From assembly GCA_938743325.2 (NCBI GenBank), contig OW568864.1:310001-374000 (forward strand): a stretch of 64,000 nucleotides of DNA, in the 5' to 3' direction. Shown one piece after another: positions 58,537 through 64,000 of this stretch. The notes under the pieces are model-generated. The model was given only the letters and a program-made list of their open reading frames with translations. It did not search any database and was not told where the DNA came from. The first letter of the stretch is position 1. Every line of letters starts with the position of its first letter. The position numbers and the translations under genes are program-made. The DNA comes from Pycnococcus provasolii (Eukaryota; Chlorophyta; Pseudoscourfieldiophyceae; Pseudoscourfieldiales; Pycnococcaceae).

Positions 58537-59061
58537 GTCGTCGATATCGTCGTCACTGTCGTCACTGTCGTGTTCGTCTTCCATTCCTTCGTCGTATGTC
58601 GCCACGGGTTGTGCTCGTCCGTCTGGTGTTCTTGCGTTTGTATCTTGAGGAATCTGTGCCACGAGCAAGTCGAGTTGTCCCTGCACCTTTAGCAGGAGTG
58701 GGAGTACCGCACATCTCGCCTCGACCCCCGCCTGCAGCGTTCCGAGCACGCTTTTTGCGTCTTCGTTGTTGGCTAGGTACGCCGCGTGCGCGTTGACAGT
58801 CGACGCAATCCATGCCGACACTGCGGATGCGCGAGAAGGCTTGCGAGCGAGTCTGGAGGTTAAGGCGCGAACGAGCTCCAGTGCGAGGTGCGGTTCGAGG
58901 GAACGCACAGTATTTAATCTGACCGTCTGGTTGTTGTATGCGAGTGCGAGGCACCTTTCCAGCAGGGCGTCGTCTTTCGACGTCAGCGCCTGTGACAATA
59001 AAGGCGTGAGCGACACGGCAGAGACGGAGAGACCGGATGGATGGGAAGCCATGGAAGCCAT
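58474..59061 (-). CDS. Stand-alone Utp12-domain protein (WDR43/Utp5-like C-terminus)
   Basis: 195 residues from the ATG at 59061 (MASMASHPSG). The body is a Utp12 domain: LTPLLSQALTSKDDALLERC, VRSLEPHLALELVRALTSRL, AWIASTVNAHAAYLANN and LLLKVQGQLDLLVAQI. The C-terminus is a long Asp run (GAC/GTC repeats 58485-58570). In WDR43/Utp5 this domain follows a WD40 propeller in the t-UTP complex of the small-subunit processome. Here no WD40 part is present. Upstream the frame passes into the GGGGTTT array and has no credible ATG with WD40 sequence. Confidence 0.82.
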
Positions 59062-59132
59062 CTGTGAGGAATCAACAAATGACACAACCTTCTTAAAGGT
59101 ACTTTTATTGGATTGGGCGCCGCCGCCGCCGC

Positions 59133-59229
59133 AACCCCAAAACCCCAAAACCCCAAACCCCAAACCCCAAAACCCCAAACCCCAAACCCCAAACCCCAAA
59201 CCCCAAACCCCAAACCAAACCCCCAAACT
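59133..59229 (-). repeat. GGGGTTT heptamer array in a divergent promoter
   Basis: About twelve CCCCAAA/CCCCAAAA units on plus (GGGGTTT on minus). It lies between the Utp12 gene (minus) and Bud32 (plus), the place where other gene pairs have TTAGGG arrays. Confidence 0.92.
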
Positions 59230-59523
59230 CCTTTCCTCCCGACTATATATCGGGAAATATCGGGAACCTGGGTTGGCATGAATGAGCAGGCCACTAGTGA
59301 TTAAATAAGTGCGCGCCGCCATTCTCATAATAAGAATACTGCCGAAGGTAGTACCTATTTAAAATAAGCACGTGTCCGGTCATAGAAGAACGATCACTCA
59401 TACCCAGTACTGGTACCAACCACCACTTCCTTGGAGCCTCCTGGAATCCCTTGTTTCCTTTGCGTCCGCTATTTCATTCCGCTCGTTCATTTCACGGTGT
59501 TCCTCACTCGCAGTATTCTTGTG

Positions 59524-60405
59524 ATGGCAGCCTCCTCTGTCTTGTCTTCTGGTTTAGCTCCTCACTCGTCGTATCCGCCGCCTTTGTGTTATGGTGATGA
59601 TGATCTTGGGGATGTCCAGGGGCTTCGGCTTGCAGGTACGTCAAAACTGAGTACTATTGGGGGTGGTCATGCACAGGTTCCACGCTGTGCGCCAATACAG
59701 CAAGGGGCTGAAGCGGTTTTATACACGGCGCCATTCCTGTTCCAGTGTGAACCGACGTTTCAGGCGTCAACACCGTCAGATGCAGATGCTGCCCACGCCC
59801 AACCCATCATAATCAAGCGACGCTTCCCACGCGCGTACCGGCACCGCACGCTCGACAAGAAGCTTACGCGAGGAAGACTCGCAAGCGAGGCGCGCAACCT
59901 CCTCAAGGCGCGCAAACTGGGAGTGAAAGTACCCGCCGTTCTGCGCGTCGACGTCGACGCGCTTTGCATCTACCTCGAACGAATACCAGGAGACACGCTC
60001 AAGGAAAAACTTGCACGACAAACCAAAAACGATAAAGAGCAAGTCGAAACCACATTAAAAGCTCTCGGCGCCGCGTGCGCAACTCTGCACCAAGGGAATA
60101 TCGTACACGGCGACCTCACGCCGTCCAACGTCATGGTCACGACGACGCAAGAGAGCGCGCCGTCCGTCGCGCTGATTGACTTTGGACTCGCGCAAACAAG
60201 CACGCTCGCCGAGGACAAGGCGGTCGACCTGTACGTGCTCGAACGCGCCATCAACTCGACGGCAAACGATGGAGACGAAGCAGAGCCATTCGGGCACGTA
60301 CTTGCAGGCTACGAGAGCCGCGCTTCGAAGGGACTGTGGAATGCCGTCCGGACGAAGCTCGACGAAGTACGTGCTCGCGGCCGCAAACGCACGATGGTTG
60401 GGTAA
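59524..60405 (+). CDS. BUD32: KEOPS kinase Bud32/TP53RK
   Basis: 293 residues from the ATG at 59524. Bud32 signatures: IKRRFPRAYRHRTLDKKL, RLASEARNLLKARKLGVKVP, catalytic VHGDLTPSNVMV, LIDFGLAQ and the C-terminal RGRKRTMVG. These are the short atypical kinase/ATPase features of the KEOPS complex, which makes the t6A modification of tRNA. An N-terminal extension of ~75 residues is not usual. A copy of the 3'-flank element follows the stop. Confidence 0.95.
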   Translation: MAASSVLSSGLAPHSSYPPPLCYGDDDLGDVQGLRLAGTSKLSTIGGGHAQVPRCAPIQQGAEAVLYTAPFLFQCEPTFQASTPSDADAAHAQPIIIKRRFPRAYRHRTLDKKLTRGRLASEARNLLKARKLGVKVPAVLRVDVDALCIYLERIPGDTLKEKLARQTKNDKEQVETTLKALGAACATLHQGNIVHGDLTPSNVMVTTTQESAPSVALIDFGLAQTSTLAEDKAVDLYVLERAINSTANDGDEAEPFGHVLAGYESRASKGLWNAVRTKLDEVRARGRKRTMVG

Positions 60406-60411
60406 GAGCTA

Positions 60412-60484
60412 AGATCGCTCATGCCAGTAATGAAATGTACCTAACTTTGTCAAGCGGTCGTCTATTCACACCATTCTCATTCAC
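60412..60484 (+). repeat. 3'-flank element
   Basis: Reads on plus as GCTCATGCCAGTAATGAAAT, then CTTTGTCAAGCGGTCGTCTA and CATTCTCATTCACC. It starts 7 bp past the Bud32 stop and is nearly complete compared with the copy at 43951. Confidence 0.85.
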
Positions 60485-60752
60485 CATTCAGCCTTTAACA
60501 ACTCGTTTGTACATGGTGCTGCTGGTGATTTCGAAGGTTCTATCAGGGCGCGTTTCGTTGGCGTCTTGAGAGCTCCGCTTCGCTTGTTGTCACTGTTGTC
60601 GTCGCCATCGTCCCGATCGTGCATGAACATTGAAGACTACTCTATCTGGATTCTCGAAAGGAGACTTATTTTGGGAAAAGAACCTGTCTTGGAGTTGAGG
60701 CTTGCAATAATGTACCTTAATTCACAAGAAGTACAACGATAATGTTACAAGC

Positions 60753-61898
60753 TCAGCAATGCTGCTCCATGGAAAGCTGCTGGGTGCCTTTCTGCGATGT
60801 AGATTGTGATGGTGATGGTTTCTGCGATTTGCTCAGGTTGTAGGCGTAGACGGAGCCAAGCACGAGCGCCGCGCCAACGTAGAAGTGCCGCGTTGGTTTT
60901 GCGCCGAAGAGAAATGCCGTAGACAAAACAGTGGCGAGAAATCCGAGCGAGGACACCTGAACCTTGAAGATGTTGTCGAGGAACTTGAATATGACCGAAA
61001 TCGTCAATCCGATAGCCGCCTGCACGAAGACAAGGCAGAAGGTCCATAGATTCCAGCCGTGTAGTACACTACCTACGTTGACACTTTCGCTCGCCCAGCC
61101 GTACCAGAGGAAGGCAACGAGATTGAGCACCACACCCCAGAAGTAGAGCTTTGCGTTCTGCAGATGTAAGCTTTGTTCGAGCTCGCGCTTGAGCAGGCGT
61201 TCGCCAAAGACGTTGCCGAAAGACCCGACGACAGCTACCAAAAGCACGAGCATGTGGCCGACGTTGAGACCAAGGAATCCTGCGACGCTCTCGTTTTCCT
61301 GCGCGGCGACCACGCGTGCCGGCGGCGGCGGCGGCGGTGTCGGTGTCAAGGCGGTCAGCGCGTCGCCGTGCGCGTGTGACCCGCCGCTATCGTGCGCGAG
61401 CACGAGTCCGACCGTAAGCACCAACAGAGATATCCACTGCAAATACTTGAGTTCCCTTCCGATCAACAGGCGGAAGACGACGGCGGTGGTGAGAACGCGT
61501 ACGTTTGCCCAAAGCGTCGCTTCGCTGGGCTTAAGGTAGTAGTAGATGCCGTACTGCAGGTTATCGTCGACGAGGTATACGAGCCCTGGCACAGCGTACG
61601 GCCAAACGTTATTCCACGCGAGCGCCTCGCCCGTGTCTGCGATAGCCTCTGGCGGAATCATCACGCAAGACACGGCAAGTTTGAGCGACTCGTTCATCAG
61701 CGTGACGGCGACGGGATTGTACTCGTACTTGCCCGATATTGGGTCGCGCGAGAGTTTCATGAGGATGGCGTTGGATGTGTAGAGTGCGACGTACAGTGAG
61801 GCCACTGCAATCGTTGCGAGCGGCGACAGGGCGAACGCGGAAGAGGAAGCAGCCTGAGAGGAAGCTGTCTGGGTTCCTGTCGCAGCATGGGCCGCCAT
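60753..61898 (-). CDS. Nucleotide-sugar transporter, SLC35A type
   Basis: 381 residues from the ATG at 61898. About ten membrane spans. Family marks: NPVAVTLMNESLKLAVSC, YLVDDNLQYGIYYYLKPSEA, VFRLLIGRELKYLQW, LGLNVGHMLVLL, NVFGERLLKRE and FKVQVSSLGFLATVLSTAFL. SLC35A carriers bring UDP-galactose, UDP-GlcNAc or CMP-sialic acid into the Golgi in exchange for nucleotide monophosphate. The substrate cannot be read reliably from sequence. A loop with a proline run (TPTPPPPPPARV) is local. The GT29 enzyme 2.6 kb away would need such a carrier. Confidence 0.9.
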   Translation of the reverse strand: MAAHAATGTQTASSQAASSSAFALSPLATIAVASLYVALYTSNAILMKLSRDPISGKYEYNPVAVTLMNESLKLAVSCVMIPPEAIADTGEALAWNNVWPYAVPGLVYLVDDNLQYGIYYYLKPSEATLWANVRVLTTAVVFRLLIGRELKYLQWISLLVLTVGLVLAHDSGGSHAHGDALTALTPTPPPPPPARVVAAQENESVAGFLGLNVGHMLVLLVAVVGSFGNVFGERLLKRELEQSLHLQNAKLYFWGVVLNLVAFLWYGWASESVNVGSVLHGWNLWTFCLVFVQAAIGLTISVIFKFLDNIFKVQVSSLGFLATVLSTAFLFGAKPTRHFYVGAALVLGSVYAYNLSKSQKPSPSQSTSQKGTQQLSMEQHC

Positions 61899-61996
61899 AT
61901 GCAAGGCGGCCTTATGCAACGACACAACGGGCCGTCCGGAGAGATCGGAGCGGAAAAATCGCAACGGAACTTGCCGTCAAACCGACTACAGGGTCC

Positions 61997-62046
61997 GGGG
62001 GGGGGGGGGGGGGGGGGGGATAGGTTAGGGTTAGGGTTAGGGTTAG
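61997..62046 (+). repeat. 23-nt G run followed by TTAGGG array
   Basis: G run at 61997-62019, then about four TTAGGG units (62021-62046), upstream of the SLC35A gene (minus) in the divergent gap with the CHY/RING gene. Confidence 0.9.
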
Positions 62047-62728
62047 CACACAGCTCAGCCCAGCCTGGCATCACGTTATGCATACATAAGGGAAGTAGGA
62101 AGTAGTCTAAGCATTGTTATAGTGATGATGTTGTGATGTTATGATTTTAAAAAACTATACGGCCACCCATAGCCACGCACGCCGCCCACGCGTACACAAC
62201 CAGGCTGATTGTGGCTGATTGTGGGGCTGATTGTGAACCAGGCTGATTGTGATGTGGCGCATGAGCCATGAGCCAGGCATTGTGAATCAGCCAGCAGCCC
62301 AGGAAAAAGATTGATTCCGGTGAGAATGTCCAGCAGTGTTGTAATGGTTACAACACTCAAACCTTCTCCAAAGACCAAAGCTGCTTTGTTTGTCGTTTCA
62401 TCCCAAATGGCAAATGCACAAAGGTTGATTTCTCCACCATTCTTTCTCGACCATGAAAGGTCATTTTCGATTTCTCCACGAAGTGTCTTCGTTGCACCAC
62501 TTGTGCTTCTTGGAAGGGGGGAGAAGGCTGATTACGAAGCCTGATTTTCCTCCTTTTCTTCGAGGAGTTGGTCTTCTTCTCCTTTTCTTTGACACCGAGG
62601 AAAGCCGCCCGTCAGTCCGTATCCCCTACCCTAGCTAACTTTACAGTATATCCAACTTCCCCCGTCAGCCAGCCCGTGCCTCGTCAGGCCCTTTCTTGCA
62701 ATTTTCCTCCTCACGGGTAGGGTGCAAG
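62047..62728. other. Upstream flank of the CHY/RING gene
   Basis: Holds short repeats of GGCTGATTGTG (62200-62255) and T/C-rich sequence 62420-62590. No gene is supported. Confidence 0.45.
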
Positions 62729-63547
62729 ATGGACGACGCGAAGAGGACGAAAGGCCTCATGCTCCACGGCTGCGAGCACTACCGTCGCAGGTGTTCGCTC
62801 GTTGCACCTTGCTGCGGGGAGGCGTTCGTGTGCAGGCACTGTCACAACGAGGTCAAGTGCGAGCGGGAGCAAGACGTGGAGAAGAAGCATGAGCTTAACC
62901 GGAGAGACGTTCGCGAGGTAGTGTGCCTCCTTTGCAACACCAGACAACCTGTTGCGCGCGAGTGCAACACTTGCGCCGTCGAGTTTGGTGCTTATTACTG
63001 CGACAAGTGCCAGTTCTACGACGACGATGTCTCGCGGAGACAGTTCCACTGCGACAAGTGCGGCATATGCCGTGTGGGAGGGGCCGAGAACTTCTTCCAC
63101 TGCGACCGCTGCGGCTGCTGCTACAGCACGAGCCTGCGTGCGGACCACAAGTGCGTGGAGCAGAGCATGCACCGCAGCTGCCCCATCTGCCTAGACTACC
63201 TCTTTGACTCGATCAAACCTATCAGCGTTCTTGTTCGGTGTGGCCACGCTATGCACGAGGCTTGCCTCCAGCAACTGCACGACAACGGCATGCTGCGCTG
63301 CCCGCTGTGCAACGAGAGCACGGTGGACCAAAGTGTGACGTGGGGACAGTTCGATGCGGAGGTGGCCAACAACCCACTACCTCCAGCCTTGCAAGGTTTG
63401 CGGTCGAGAATTCTCTGCCGCGAGTGCCGCAAAGAGCAGACTGTACCCTACCACTTCCTTGCGCTTAAGTGCGGGGACCCTTCTTGCGCAAGCTACAACA
63501 CACAATTCCTGGACATGGTGTCTAATGATGCCGTTGTACAATCTTGA
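62729..63547 (+). CDS. CHY-zinc-finger RING-H2 E3 ubiquitin ligase (RCHY1/MIEL1 type)
   Basis: 272 residues from the ATG at 62729. Domains in order: CHY zinc finger (LHGCEHYRRRCSLVAPCCGE, FVCRHCHNEV, VVCLLCNTRQPV), CTCHY finger (YYCDKCQFYDDD, FHCDKCGICRVGG, FHCDRCGCCY), RING-H2 (CPICLDYLFDSIKP, CGHAMHEACLQQL, RCPLCN) and a zinc ribbon (ILCRECRKEQTVPYHFLALK, CGDPSC). All metal ligands seem present. Animal Pirh2 targets p53; plant members such as MIEL1 target MYB factors. The target here is unknown. Confidence 0.94.
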   Translation: MDDAKRTKGLMLHGCEHYRRRCSLVAPCCGEAFVCRHCHNEVKCEREQDVEKKHELNRRDVREVVCLLCNTRQPVARECNTCAVEFGAYYCDKCQFYDDDVSRRQFHCDKCGICRVGGAENFFHCDRCGCCYSTSLRADHKCVEQSMHRSCPICLDYLFDSIKPISVLVRCGHAMHEACLQQLHDNGMLRCPLCNESTVDQSVTWGQFDAEVANNPLPPALQGLRSRILCRECRKEQTVPYHFLALKCGDPSCASYNTQFLDMVSNDAVVQS

Positions 63548-64000
63548 GTGCCAATTTTTTTCTGCAAGGAAGCTGCGAAGCCTGGAGGCCGGCTCACAAC
63601 AAGCTGCACACGTCGTGTGCGTTGTGTCAAGTCGCCAAGGGAAAATCCTTAAAATCCCCCTCCCCCCCTTTCCCTACGAATACATCTTTTGTTTATTAGT
63701 ATCAATTCTTAAACCTAGAAACGTAGTAATTGTTACACTCTTTACCTAGACTATTTATGACAACTTTAAAAACCACCTGGTAACCAAGACATACAACTGG
63801 CAACCAACCAGTCAGTCAGTCCATGTCGCCTTCCCCTTGAAGGCCTCGCGAAGGCGAAGAGACGGCCATGGAGGAGCCTCGAGGAGCCCCTCCGGGGGCG
63901 AAGCACCGAAGCAGGGCCCCTCCTAGGGGCATCTGAGCTGTCACCTCTTCTTACATAGACTATGGCATGACGTCACCCCTAAAGGCCTCGGTCCCCTCCC
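63548..64000. other. 3' flank of the CHY/RING gene to the window edge
   Basis: No supported gene. 63727-63752 (GTAGTAATTG, then ACACTCTTTACC) faintly resembles the 3'-flank element. 63840-63935 is GC-rich with CCTCGAGGAG and GGGCCCCTCCTAGGGGC inverted sequences. Confidence 0.45.

Noticed and set aside
6678-62046. TTAGGG arrays as real telomeres or chromosome fusion points
   Set aside because: Conserved genes continue on both sides of each array and arrays recur every few kilobases at promoters.
1-64000. tRNA genes, rRNA, LTR or capsid-bearing elements
   Set aside because: I looked for tRNA T-loop patterns in non-coding gaps and for reverse transcriptase, integrase or capsid signatures in the long frames and saw none. 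A covariance-model scan would be decisive for RNAs.

Overview
The window looks like nuclear DNA of a small green alga with a compact genome, probably of prasinophyte type. It encodes plastid proteins (a Tic20-type import channel, a plastid-type GNAT acetyltransferase), a plant-type short-chain acyl-CoA oxidase (ACX4), a complex I subunit and a complex I assembly factor. It also encodes eukaryotic machinery: TFIIH p44, eIF3g, KEOPS Bud32, LSM12, Vps10 and a CEP164-like centriolar WW protein. Genes are GC-rich, sit on both strands with short intergenic gaps, and mostly lack introns. The few introns I infer are 41-133 nt. No tRNA, rRNA, CRISPR array or LTR element was seen. The species cannot be fixed from the sequence alone.

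Layout. 1-24 kb: CEP164-like coiled coil, ACX4-like oxidase, pirin, a plastid-like coiled-coil protein, p47/UBX, CAP, Vps10, an SGNH esterase, TFIIH p44, an RCC1-repeat protein, and a FLASH-like N-terminus joined to a membrane tail. 22.7-33 kb is the accessory-looking stretch: direct repeats, a perfect palindrome, an unknown split gene, an LRR/Roc-like gene with frame trouble, a Gdown1-like micro-ORF, an unknown 953-residue protein and a Fanzor (eukaryotic TnpB) nuclease. 33-48 kb: uS11m, LSM12, OTU1, a paraoxonase-like propeller, two CIA30 genes as a head-to-head inverted duplication, an ankyrin-Raf-like kinase and an LRR-WD40 protein. 48-64 kb: GNAT, NDUFA8, eIF3g, Tic20, bZIP, a GT29 sialyltransferase-like enzyme, a Utp12-domain protein, Bud32, an SLC35A nucleotide-sugar transporter and a CHY/RING E3 ligase.

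Two genome-wide habits stand out. First, many divergent promoter gaps carry a tandem TTAGGG-type array, or in one case GGGGTTT, often with a 12-29 nt G or C run. Second, five convergent gene ends carry copies of one ~60-70 bp element just after a stop codon. Neither is explained by the genes.

Functional links: p47 and OTU1 are both Cdc48/p97 cofactors. CIA30 and NDUFA8 both serve complex I. The GT29 enzyme and the SLC35A carrier would fit one Golgi glycosylation route. The best candidates for something new are the Fanzor locus with its unknown divergent neighbour, the 3'-flank element, and the G-rich promoter arrays.
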